NCBI GenBank assembly: GCA_037074765.1
Contig: JBAMDO010000151.1
Coordinates: forward strand, 57,540-121,539
Origin: Mansonella perstans
Lineage: Eukaryota; Nematoda; Chromadorea; Rhabditida; Onchocercidae
DNA: 64,000 bases
Direction of reading: 5' to 3'
Both the position numbers and the translations under genes were made by a program. Positions within the stretch are counted from its first letter, which is position 1, and each line of letters starts with the position of its first letter. The notes under the pieces are model-generated. The model did not search any database. It worked only from the letters and a program-made list of their open reading frames with translations, and was not told the origin of the DNA. Positions 36,807 to 48,034 of the stretch are shown here, piece after piece.

Positions 36807-38096
36807 TTTGAATCTAGTAATTGTTGCTGAAATATTTCCCGTTCTTTTGCAGAAAATAAATATCGATTCATTCAAAATATGCACCAAAGCGATGATTTAA
36901 CAATTTTCAGAAAAAAAAATCCTCAACGATACAATATCCAGATTAGTCACGCTATTCTATAACACCAAACTATCTCAAAATTAACCTGATTCCTGACATC
37001 TTACACTACTCTCGAATCTCCTCTCACTTCTATCCGTTTTTCTTAAACCACCATCAAAGCGTTGCACTACAATCAATTAGTCGTCTTGAAATTATGAAGC
37101 GCTGCACTAGATTGCTTCCTGGTGGTCATTTCCGCGAACATGAATATGTGGTTATTTTACCAATTTCTAGAATTCATTCTATAATTTAAAGAAAATTCGA
37201 AAACTTCATATTTGTTCCTTTAACAAAATTACATATTTTTTAAGCTAATGTTTCCACAAATAGATGATACAAATAGGCACTGACATCGAACACTGAAATG
37301 ATCCAATTTTACTTATGTTTTAATCATATATTTCCACAGGTAGATGATTATTTTTCAGGTGTAGGTTGAAGACTATCATTTATCATTGATTACTTCTTCC
37401 AAGTGTGTTTCTAAATGAACTACTTCCAAGGAAGTACTTCCTGAACATTTACTGCAGTATAGATTTACAAATGCGCTGCACGCATTGCATTAGTAATCTA
37501 CGGTGTCTTAATGACTGATTGATTGTTTATTCGAGGGAAATTACCAATGTTTACAATTAGGAACAAAACAAGAGATGACTGATTAAAACTTAATAAGGAA
37601 TAGAATAATTGTGGATGTATTCAGGAAAATCAGCTTACTATATTTGAACCATAGGGAAAATAGCAATTGAAGAGAAAGAAAAGATTGAGAAAAAAAAATC
37701 CGAAGGACGCTATCCATGTTTTTTTTTTTTTTTTTTTATCATAAATTAGATAGAGAGAAATCGATTTTGTTACAAAGTAAATGATAAACCATCGATTGGA
37801 CGAGATCTTGCCATTCTGTTGATTGCTTGACATTGCTTGACCATGCTTGACTGAGTCAGATATCCAGGATTCTTCATCGCTTCTCAAAATATTCTTCTGA
37901 AAAAAAATCCTTGAAGTATAACCCTCAATAATTATTTCTTATACGACGAGATATCCAATAATGGTTTGGCTAATAATGCAAATTTGCATAATTATGATGA
38001 ATGATTCAAAGTTCGTTGTAAAAAATTCTATCAGGAATACAGCTGAATTTCATGTAATTGTTAAAATTATTTGAATTTTTTTTTTTCATTTTTCAG
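36807..38096. promoter_or_regulatory. Divergent promoter region between UBXN7 and SCYL2 genes
   Basis: The 1.3 kb region separates two head-to-head start codons and so must contain both promoters. ACTTCC at 37422-37427, GGAAGT at 37430-37435 and ACTTCC at 37436-37441 form a tight cluster of ETS-type core sites. A short repeat containing TTTCCACA and TAGATGAT occurs twice (about 37250 and 37330). The SCYL2 side ends in a TTTTTCAG at 38089-38096, a candidate trans-splice acceptor 19 bp before its ATG. Confidence 0.5.
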
Positions 38097-38115
38097 GAGG
38101 TGGAGGAGGTGGTAG

Positions 38116-41100
38116 ATGGCGATAAATGTAGACTATTATTTGAATCGAATACGTTCCACAGTAAATTCAGTAGCAGCACAAGTAAGTAATGCTTTACCAG
38201 GAAATCCAGTAACACGAGATTACGAAGTATTATCACAAGTTGGAAGTGCTGGACCGGCATGTAGTTGGAAAATTTATGCCGCCCAGAAGCGATCAACTAA
38301 GAAGGTAACTATTCCAGAACATTCTCAAGTATCTTTATATATATATATATAAATATTATGTAAATATCTCTTTATTTTTATTTTTTATTATATTATGTAA
38401 ATATCTCTTTATTTTTTATTTTATTAGCTTTATCAAGCAACAAAACGGAGTGAATTTTTTTAGCCTGTTTCGGTTTGGTTATTTGAGAAACGAAACTTAG
38501 AAAAATGGCCGAGATATGAAAGGGAATTATTCGCAGAAATTTTGAAGAGAGGAGTCTCGCAACTCACCCGGTTAAGGCATCCTCGCATTCTCGTTATTGA
38601 GCATCCACTTGAAAAATCGCGGTTATTTTTTTCTCCATCATAATATGTAACAGTAGTTTTGTGAGGAGCATGTACTGATTGTCTGGAACTTTGTTTTCCT
38701 TTTTATTTCTCTACAATACTATGGAAGAATTTCTAAGAAATACTTTTTTAGAGATTCGTATGCTTTTTGTACAGAACCTGTGTTCGCATCGTTAGCTAAC
38801 GCTCTTGGACGTTCAGATAATATAACTCCTTTTCCAGCACATTTAGATGAATTGAAGCTTTTGGATATTGAGATTCGCTATGGACTTTTTCAAGTAAAGT
38901 GATACTTTTCTTTTTTTATTTAGGAGTAAATTTGTCATTTTCCCAATTGTTCACTTCACTATAGCGGTAATTCCTGTTTAATCTTTTCTAAACTGTTGCA
39001 GATTGTTGAAGCTTTGTCGTTTTTGCATATTGATGCACGAATGATGCACCGAAATATATCCCCCGAAAGCGTAGTAATTAATGAAAAAGGTGAATGGAAA
39101 TTAGCAGGGTTCGATTTTGCTGTTCAAGGCACGCAAGGTACCAAAAATCAGGTGTGAAATTATATATACCTTTCTAGACGCATTTGTGAAGATGCGAGAC
39201 ACTGTTGAGGTTTTTCATGAATTTATAATATTATGTGACAGCATCCTTTTTTGATGTAACACTGTCAATAATCTCTGGTTTTGATGGAACATCTACAATA
39301 GAATATTTATAAAAAAAAGCTATCAAGAGATTAGCTATTACAAAATTCTGTCATTTCCCTAGGTGATGTATGAAATGATAGAATGGAATCAGCGGACGAT
39401 GTCTATTGTCCAACCATTGTTAGACTATATGGCTCCAGAATATGTGGTTGGTGGTCGATGTGACCCATATGCTGATATGTTTTCGTTTGGAATTATGGCA
39501 CTAACAGTTTTTAATAGAGGAAAGCAACCATTTGATAACAAAAATTCGTTGGATAATTTTCGCAAAAATACTGAAAAGGTTAAAATTTCGAGTTAGTGTT
39601 TTCCAATTATTGTTGCTAAACATTATCAGTGAGCAAATTATTATTTTTAGTTAAATACATTACCTGCATCAATGTTCGTAAATGTTCCTGATGAACTTCG
39701 TGATGATTTGAAAATGTGCCTGAATCTAACGCCTGATCTTCGACCCGACGCTACTCAATTTTCCAAGGTAATTCCATCTGTGTTCCTTGACACATTATTA
39801 TTATCTCAGCTGTGCTATTTAGCACACGTATCTAGCATCACATGTGAAGTGTAATTTTAAATTTAGAGGGTTTGTTATAATAGTATTCAAATATTATTGT
39901 ATTTTACAGATTGTCTACTTTGATGAGCCGTTAATTCGAACATTGAACAGTTTGGATTCTTTGTGTCAAATGGACTACACCCAGAAAATGAATTTTTTCA
40001 AACAATTACCACAATTCCTGGTGAAATTCCCAAAAGTAAGTATTAACATGGATATCGGAGAACTTTTTGGAAATGTTCTCAATAGTTTTTATGAATCTGT
40101 TCATGAAGGCCTTCAATACCAATTTTTCAGCGACCGCTTATACAAAAAGTCCTTCCGCAAATATGTGCAGAATTTATTGCTGCAGAATTGGTGCCATTCA
40201 TACTTCCTAGTGTTTTTTATATTGCTGGGATAACTAGTAATAATGAATTTGCTACAGTTGTTTTACCGCATTTAGTCCCGATATTTGCTCTTGAACGGCC
40301 GTACCAAGTGAGTTCACTAGTTTTCATTTACTCTTACCATTTCGAGTAAAACTCTTGTGTTATTTTCATGTTATAAAAAAAGAATTCATGCGTTCAGCTA
40401 CCTTAATATTGCAGATTTTGCTGTTACTTCTGCAAAATATGGATTTATTATTGCAAAAAACAAGCGAAGAAGATGCTCGTAAATATCTGTTGCCCTTAAT
40501 ATGTAATGCTTTATCTAGCGAGACCGTGAAAATCCAGGTGCTTTTATTATATTTCCATGTGGACTTACTGCTTGTACTATACTTTCAAAAAGTACGAGCA
40601 TTTATTTTTAATGTAATAAAAAAATATGGAAATATAATAAAAGTATTATTTTTGCAAAGAAAAAAGAAATATTTGCAGGAATTATGTCTTGCAATCGTTC
40701 CGAAAGTTGCCAAAATGATTGAAAAGCAGTCTATGAAAACTGAAGTTCTACCAAAACTTCTGCTATTAATTGTTGATGGAGGAGGAATGCTAACTGTAAA
40801 ACTAGTTTTATGTGTTTTGTTTTTTGCTTAGTTAACCAGTTGATTAATTTACATGCTTATTTATTTCTTTCTTTATGATTTTGGCAAATCAATATCTGTT
40901 TTGCTTTACTTTGAGAAAATATGTTTCATTTTTATAGATACGTGTTCAAGCATTGTTGTGCATAGGGAAACTGTTACCCTTTCTGGAGCCATGGATGGTG
41001 ACTGATCAAATCATTCCAACTTTGCCGAAAGTGATTAGCCGAGAGCCATCAATTCTTATGGCTCTTTTGGGTTTGTTTTACTTTCTTCAACATTTCATAT

Positions 41101-42825
41101 ATCATCAGTTTTTTTAGGTCCTCTTTGAAATCAGATGCTGATCCCAGCTGAAAACTGGTAGTTGTGGTAATTGTTTTTTCAAAAAAGTGTTGAGTCATAT
41201 GGAATACCTTTAAAGTGTAGCAAAATGTATTATGTCAGCAGCAAAGGTTGACGATGAAAAGATACATTTTATGAAGAAATTTAAGTTAATACCGAATCGA
41301 ACTGGTTAATTTCCAGGAATCTATAAATTAGCATATGAAGAGAGTCGTTTCGGTATAACTCGGGAACAATGTGCCAGAAGCATTTTACCTTTTCTGATTG
41401 CTTCATCCATGGAAAATACATTGAATATGCCTCAGTTTGAGCAGTACATGGCACTAATACACCGTATTCTGGAGAGAGTAAATTGTTGCATGTTAATTTG
41501 CTACTTAAAGAATTTGTTTTTCAATTTGGTTTACTTCTTGGAATGTTTTCTTTTTTTTTTTTCTTGATATCATTGAACTATATTACAGATTGAGAAGGAA
41601 CAACGACAACGATTGCAACATCTGAGTGCTAGTCAAGAGGAACAGCGTAGTATCGGCGAGTTTCCTGGCGTAATTGGACAACCAACTATTCAAAACAAAG
41701 TAAAAATGTCGTCACTGTTTGACTAGCTATCTATCAGTTATATTGCAAGGTTGATAAAGATTGATTTAATTTGAAAATTACAGGATTTCCATATCTTATG
41801 ATAGAAATTTTTTAGAGTTCATTATCCGATAGCATATCAGATTTGATTATTGATGGATCAACAGATGGAGAACTAAATGGCATTAATAGGAATACTGTAA
41901 GTGAAATAATATCATTATTTATTTGTTCATTTAATTCATAAGCAGAAAATTGCTTTGAAATGAGTCATTGTTTAGTACTGATTTTATTTGATTTGTATTT
42001 AAATCGAGCTTAGATTTTCGATAACATGCTGAAATTTTGAATATAATTCTCTTTGAGTTATATTTTAGGGGGCATTGAGTCTTGCTGATAAGAAACGACT
42101 GGCAGCCGAACAAGAACAAAACCTGCGGATGCGCAGCCAACCGAACCTTTTGCAACCAGTCAGTGCTAGGGAAAACATAAAACCTACAGGTTTTATTACC
42201 TCACCGACTGGTTTTCCTCTCGGGGAAGTTGGTTGCAGTTCGTTGATCTCTCCTCCTGTTACTTCAACACATCAGATCAACATAGATCTCTCCGATTTTC
42301 TTCCTGCAACATTTTCCTCTGAAAAGGTTTGTTCGTTTTCTTATGAAGCACTGATTCCTTTAATCCCGGAAGCAAATCATGTTGATCCTATGTATATTTT
42401 GACAACAAAATTCCTTTCCCAGTAGATGTTGCTGCATCTGAAAAATAGCAAACTTTCTAATTTAGGTCAAGAATGAAGGTACACCATGCAGTATGGATAA
42501 CCCTCTTTGGCCGGATCCATTCAGAACAGAACCGTGCGACTCATTGGCATCATTGATGCTTCAGCCACCAGTTAATACAGTCAGTTTACCTGTTCCACCT
42601 GCTGTTCAAAATCCAGTGACAAGAGGTGGTTCAGGTCAACGAGTAACGGCGAATCGAATAGGCAATATATTCAGTGAAGTGGATCGAAAGTTAAACATGT
42701 CTGCTTTAGATGATATTGTGTGTTTTCCGGCTAAGCATAATACTAAAAATTTACTGAACTCGCAGAACACTCATTCTAAGCCAAGTAACTTAACAAATGA
42801 CGTCTTTAGTGATCTGCTGAGATAA
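38116..42825 (+). CDS. scyl2: SCYL2-type pseudokinase (SCY1-like 2, clathrin-associated)
   Basis: Sixteen exons: 38116-38304, 38464-38621, 38752-38893, 39002-39151, 39363-39578, 39651-39767, 39910-40035, 40131-40307, 40415-40537, 40679-40795, 40938-41070, 41317-41477, 41589-41699, 41816-41896, 42069-42326 and 42466-42825, giving 872 aa. The N-terminus (NRIRSTVNSVAAQVSNALPG, then NPVTRDYEV) is diagnostic for SCYL2. The kinase-like domain spans about residues 33-330, with LTRLRHPRILVIEHPLEKSR as in the family. HRD is replaced by HRN and DFG by GFD, so it is a pseudokinase. Alpha-helical HEAT-like repeats follow (about 340-600), then a low-complexity tail with a DPF motif in LWPDPFRTEP, which fits AP-2 and clathrin binding. 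SCYL2 works in endosome-Golgi clathrin traffic. A TTTTTCAG just before the ATG suggests a trans-spliced leader. Confidence 0.93.
38337..38428. repeat. scyl2: TA microsatellite and 37-bp tandem pair in SCYL2 intron 1
   Basis: A TA run at 38337-38351 is followed by two near-identical 37-bp units beginning ATTATGTAAATATCTC at 38355 and 38392. They lie wholly inside intron 1 and bring the acceptor side close to the next exon. Confidence 0.7.
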
Positions 42826-43006
42826 AATGATTGTATGTGCTTGGATATGGTAATGGATTTCAGAAGCATTTTCATGAGTCAGTTAGTTGCATGGTTTTTC
42901 GTTTTTATTGATACGTTAAACCCTTCCTTTTTAATATCTCTTTCCAGTAAAATCAGAGCTGCTTTTTTTTTTTTTCTTTTTCTTTTTTTTTTCTTTTTTT
43001 TTTTTT

Positions 43007-43012
43007 AATAAA
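43007..43012 (+). terminator. scyl2: SCYL2 polyadenylation signal in a T-rich 3' UTR
   Basis: AATAAA lies 182 bp after the SCYL2 stop, directly after a polypyrimidine tract of about 45 nt (42963-43006) made almost only of T with single C interruptions. Confidence 0.5.
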
Positions 43013-43047
43013 TATATTAGAAATGAAAGCTTAAGTAGACTGCCATT

Positions 43048-43171
43048 TTATCCGTTCAGCTCCCTGAGAATATTAGACAGATTTGCGGATTTAACGGAAC
43101 CCTCTAGTTTCGCATACTTTTCAAATATATTTATTTGTTTCAAAATTTCATTCATTTCCGGTTTATCCAAT
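43048..43171 (-). CDS. Orphan terminal coding exon, antisense and 3' to SCYL2
   Basis: A strong acceptor (TTATTCCAG) on the minus strand opens a 41-codon frame that ends in TAA at 43048-43050. It encodes LDKPEMNEILKQINIFEKYA and then a helix-like Lys/Leu/Glu-rich stretch ending SNILRELNG. The amphipathic pattern and balanced codon use look real, unlike chance frames nearby. It lies past the stop of the transporter gene (43614), whose last exon is already assigned, so it could be an alternative 3' exon of that gene or the end of another gene. Upstream exons with compatible phase 2 were sought to 44130 and not found. Product unknown. Confidence 0.4.
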
Positions 43172-43613
43172 CTGGAATAAGTAATGTAATTTTTGTAAAT
43201 ATAATACTTTTTTGTAATTTAGCGCACGCATTGCTTCATGATTGTTTCGAACATAGTTCGCTTATGATCCTCTTTTTATCTCTGCTTAAAGAATTTTTGT
43301 GATCAGAGATAAAAATGCTTGCATTTAATTGGCACGTAATTTCGTTTTACTACTAGTTCATCATTTCATCAAGTTTATATGATGGATAGCGAATTCCTGA
43401 TACTATTAAGGTTAAAAATTTCGTTCCGATTTTGAGAAAAGGTTTAAATGATATGCAATATTTTATATGGTTTATTCTAAAAAGCGAATATATGATATTA
43501 CAAAACAACAACTTTATCAATCTCTCTGTTCCAGTAATTAACGATGTATTCGGTAAGAACTATTTCTGATATTAAACTTTTTGCATTAAGAAAAAAGAAA
43601 AAAAAAGTACATA

Positions 43614-44710
43614 TTAAACGACAGTACTCTGGGCATTATTTTCATTCTCATTTTTCCTCGTTCGCATTCCCATCGAGCATTGAAATGATTCAGCTGGTAT
43701 TAAGACAATTACGCATGATAATAATATTAAAAGAGCACCAATAATAAAATAAGGTGTTGCATTCATATGTCGGAAAATGATATCGATAGCTGTAAATTTT
43801 AAAAAATTTTGAGAAATGAAATGGAATTATAAAAAGTGATAATAGATAGCAGCATATAACGGGATAAATTGAGTCATGTTGTTTTCCATCGTAGTATATT
43901 TTGAAATATTAAAAGCGTTGTTTACCAAATCTTTCATTATTGTTTCTTAACTTCCATATTTTATAGGTCACATTCTCGTATCTGCATCAAATGACCTTTG
44001 TATGACCTGCATTGCAGGTTAGCTGGCGAGCTTTAGGAAGCAATTTGGATTTTTTTTTCGTATTTAGTAACCTCCAGCATTTTGAGATAAGGAATCCGAT
44101 AATGGCAGTGTAACTGCTGCTGATCAAGTAATGTTTGTAGTCATTTGTATCATCAGTAACAACTGGTTATTTGCTTATTTTACAAATCTCCTTTGTTGTG
44201 GGAAAAGCTTGTGGATTCTCGTGAAGTGTGAACTATGCTGGTGGTGGCGTATTGTCTTCGGTAGGGTCTTCCATGTCAAACGGACCCAATCAAGGATCAA
44301 GTCCAACGGCAGATGGACTCGTTAGCCTTTGGATAAACCATTCTTGGAAAAGGACAGCTCTACTCTTAGTCCAGGCACATGGAGCTCGCTTATCCCTATA
44401 AAGAGATATCCCTGAAAGACCATCCATTTAAAAGGACACTCTCACCAAAATCTACGATCTAAAATCTTACTATCACCATCCAAGCTTGCTAGGTCCTGGC
44501 AGATGAATCTCTGGAGTAAAGAGTGTGGGAAGTTCTGCGCACGCTGTACCTCAGCTAAAAAATTCACTGCGTCGGCTCGACGGATTCATGAAATCCTCCA
44601 AATCTTTGTTCGCAAAGCTAATCTACCATGACAACGATATTTTGAAATTGAAAGTTGGCGACTAATTTAAGTTTACGTCTTTCTTTTTTTTTCAAGTATA
44701 AAATCTAAGC

Positions 44711-44743
<33 letters not shown>

Positions 44744-47458
44744 ATTTCCATAATTGTTTTTCTTTTTTCATTACTTTACATTTCAGTATTTGAATATGAT
44801 AAATGCTATTTTCGGCAGACTTAAAATTAAATTTTTAATCACTTTTGTCCTATCATATAGTATTTCATTGTATATTAGAGCAATTAATTATTTGCTTAGT
44901 TTTTGAAAAATATATTTTTTTCCTCTTACCTGCACTGACTGGAATACCAAATAACATCCCAATAGAGATAACCAGTGGATGTAATAAAGCAATTCCAAAA
45001 TTGATGAGAAAATTAAACACTGAAAAAGAGGAACAAAAGAATGGCAAACAGATTTAGCTTCATTTATAAAAGAACAATTTAAAAACAATAAGATCAAAGA
45101 ATACCAAAAACTGAATTGAATATAAATATGAATTACAAAGTTTTATCAATTTATCAGTGGTTCAGGTTTACAGTATCAAATTTGAAAAGTATTTTTTGAA
45201 GATTGTTTGAACACTTAAATCGTATATTTAAAAATATGAGTCACAAAATTTTTTTGTAAAGAGAAAATAGTATAAAATTACTTACATAATGCTAAAAGTG
45301 CAACACCAATTAATGGGAGCCACGGTACCTCTGTCCAGGTGAATGTTTCTATATTGTTTACGAGTAATATTACCATGGGTATTAAGTTTAGTGAAGCATT
45401 AAGGAAGCCTAAACCACTCATAAACAGTGATACTTGCTCAATTGTCGCGTTACCGATTACTTTTTTGAAAAGTACCTGTGATAATTAAAAGGAATATAGC
45501 AATTAGATAAGACTATGAAGAGTTTTTGAATGAGTTTTTCTTTTTTTACATTGTTTTGCATAGATTTATATCGAACATAATTTCAAGCTTTGTAAACTGT
45601 CAATAAAAAATAGAAAATGTAAATTTGACAGTTAATTCTCTTTTAGTTTTCATTGTTTACAATAAATAAAAGATAAGAAGTGGAGATTTGAAAAAAAAAG
45701 AAAAAAAAAAAAAACTTTGATTTCATTCTCTGTAATGAAACTTATCCGACTGTATAAAAAATGAATCCAAAAGGAACATAAAAATTTAAGCTCAATTAAA
45801 AATTGTGATAGTGGAATATTTATGAATAATTCAATTTAGTTTATTGATCAGTTCTGATTTTGATCAAATTTAAGCTTTATTTAAAAAAGAATGAACTACA
45901 ACCAATGCAGTAAATGTAGACAAATTCAAAACTGATCAATTTAAAAGAATTAAGATATGACATAATATCCGATATCATTCTTAATTCTTAATTCTTATTA
46001 AAATTTGCTTATGCAACAAATAACTGATTAACTTTGTATAGTGCAGCAGAAGAAGCGGAAAGTACTGATAAGGTTACACCAAACATACTGCCAACAAATT
46101 CCTTATCTAATGAAATTACAACAACACCAATTATTGCAGCCGCTACTGAAACCAGCTGAAAATATAATTATTAAAGTAATTTGTACTTCACTTCCTAATG
46201 CATTGTTAGTTTTAAATTAAATGTGAAGACAATTCAAATTTAAGTTGATACTGACTAAAATCTATTCGTTCTCTCTAGCATTAAAAATCATTGTTGTTAG
46301 ATAATTTAGGATGTTGATTTGTAAACTTTACCCGCCTTTAATTATATTCAGTAAATATACTTTTTAAAGAGTAAATATTGCTGAAGATTTAAAAAAGACG
46401 TAAATACTCGAAATGGAATGAATTGATCATTGAGGATGATCCACCCAAGAACAATAACCATAGCAGTATTCGAACTCATTATCGATGCTGTTGCACTAGC
46501 CGAAATATGGCCCAGGGATCGCGAATACGAATAGTTTGCAATAAGCCAGAGGATTAAGAATAAAGATGTTCGCGTAAAGTATGATCGTATCTTATTATCC
46601 GTTCTTCCATATACCAATATCGCTTTTCTAGAAATATCTAAGTTCTGGAAATTTTCTGGAAATATCTGTGTCAGTGATACATTTGGTATTCTGAATTATA
46701 AAAAAAATATTATATAAACAGGATAATTTGTCATCTAAAATCATCTAATAGTTTCAAATCAAATTTCAAAATATTCGACCAGCAACACAAATATTCATAA
46801 ATTATTTAACAATCCTGAGGGAGAGAGGGAAGCAAAGGGGGTAAAGAAGGGAGAGAGAAAGGGGAAAAAAAAAGAGTGAAATCGAACTTACTGTTGTATT
46901 TCAGTTAGTGATGAACGATGAATTAATACGGCCAATATTACATAAACAGGATAACATGTCATCATAAAATTAGTACTAAACCAAACCATAAAATATGGTG
47001 CATAAAAATGTTTCACATTATCAGTCCAAATTGATTTAGTAAATTGTGTACTTAATGCCCATGATAATGCTACCGCAAGCATTACTGCACCACTAAGGAT
47101 AATCTGAAAATATTTTTTGACATTTTTACAATTTTGAATTTGACAAAATTAATTTGACACAACTTTAATTTCACAAAGTAAGCTATCATGAAAATGACTG
47201 ATTTAGCAAATTGTGTACTTAATGCTACTGCAAGCATTACTGCACCACTAAGGATAACCTGAAAATATTTGTTAACATTTTTACGATTTTGAATTTGACA
47301 AAATTAATTTGACATAATTTTGATTTGACAAAATATAAGCTATCATAGAAGTGAAACTTTTTTTTAAAAATAATACTTACTTGACGCATACTTTTATGGT
47401 TGATCTTTAAATGGTTTGTTTCATTTCTTTCATTCCTTTTCAATTCCATTCTCGTCAT
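43614..47458 (-). CDS. SLC35F-type transporter (drug/metabolite transporter superfamily)
   Basis: Seven minus-strand exons: 47381-47458, 46892-47103, 46408-46690, 46033-46155, 45286-45475, 44930-45019 and 43614-43789. Phases agree and the protein is 383 aa. It is a ten-helix-type membrane protein. FYAPYFMVWFSTNFMM, SYSRSLGHISASATASIMSS (first of the two EamA-like halves), LVSVAAAIIGVVVISLDKEF and NFGIALLHPLVISIGMLFGI occur in the order seen in SLC35F3/F4 proteins, where FDAPFF-WFSTNWN is characteristic. Some SLC35F members move thiamine; others are orphans, so the substrate is not assigned. The last intron (43790-44929) carries a GC-richer repeat-like island. Intron 1 carries a tandem copy of the start of exon 2. 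The 5' flank is dense in tandem duplications. Confidence 0.87.
44150..44640. repeat. GC-richer repeat-like insertion in the last transporter intron
   Basis: This stretch is markedly less AT-rich than all surrounding non-coding DNA and has no long open frame on either strand. Its inner part (44570-44620, GATTCATGAAATCCTCCAAA and following bases) resembles 30640-30665 elsewhere in the window. That pattern fits a decayed dispersed element. I could not find terminal inverted or long terminal repeats, so class is not assigned. Confidence 0.4.
47033..47356. repeat. Tandem duplication (167 + 157 bp) covering the start of transporter exon 2
   Basis: Copy A (47033-47199) contains the first part of exon 2 and its acceptor. 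Copy B (47200-47356) lies directly behind it in intron 1. B keeps a CAG acceptor and the codons for AVMLAVAL...STQF, with a clean 12-bp in-frame gap where A has TCATGGGCATTA. Downstream non-coding bases are also duplicated. Confidence 0.85.
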
Positions 47459-47502
47459 TTAATTTTGTTATAAACTACAAAAACTGGAATTATACAAACC
47501 AT

Positions 47503-47692
47503 AGGAATTTTTTTGAAACAGCTGATACATATATCTCATTAATGTACAAGTATAATTAAAAAATTATATTTGAATAACTCTACGATAATATTTTAGGAAT
47601 TATTTGAAACAGCTGATACACATATCTTAGTAATATACAAATATAATTAACAAATTATGTTTTAGTAACTAACTCTACGGTAATAATTTCAA
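47503..47692. repeat. Tandem pair of about 92-bp units upstream of the transporter
   Basis: Units start at AGGAATT...GAAACAGCTGATACA at 47503 and 47595 and stay alignable to CTCTACG(A/G)TAAT. They are diverged, so the duplication is older than the 56-bp array next to it. Each has one GATA core. Confidence 0.7.
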
Positions 47693-47810
47693 CATAATCA
47701 AATATTTCATTTAAATTGAAAAAGATCAGAATTATAATAAATATTCATTAATACAAAGTTTCATAGTTGCAAGTAATCATTTATGAACACAATCAGAAAT
47801 GTAGTCGTAT

Positions 47811-48034
47811 GGCATTAACTGATAACAATTCGCTTTCTAATGAAATATAATTTGTCGCACTTAACAGACATTAATTGATAACAACTCGCTTTCTAATGAA
47901 ATATAATTTGTCGCACTTAACAGACATTAACTGATAACAACTCGCTTTCTAATGAAATATAATTTGTCGCACTTAACAGACATTAACTGATAACAACTCG
48001 CTTTCTAATGAAATATAATTTGTCGCACTTAACA
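47811..48034. repeat. 4 x 56-bp minisatellite with one GATA site per unit
   Basis: Four head-to-tail copies of a 56-bp unit with very few differences fill exactly 224 bp, 353-576 bp upstream of the transporter ATG. Every unit holds (A/T)(C/T)TGATAA, a match to the WGATAR binding core; three read ACTGATAACAA, one ATTGATAACAA. Confidence 0.9.

Noticed and set aside
47811..48034. CRISPR-like array
   Set aside because: The four units are contiguous 56-bp tandem copies with no unique spacers, in a eukaryotic genome.
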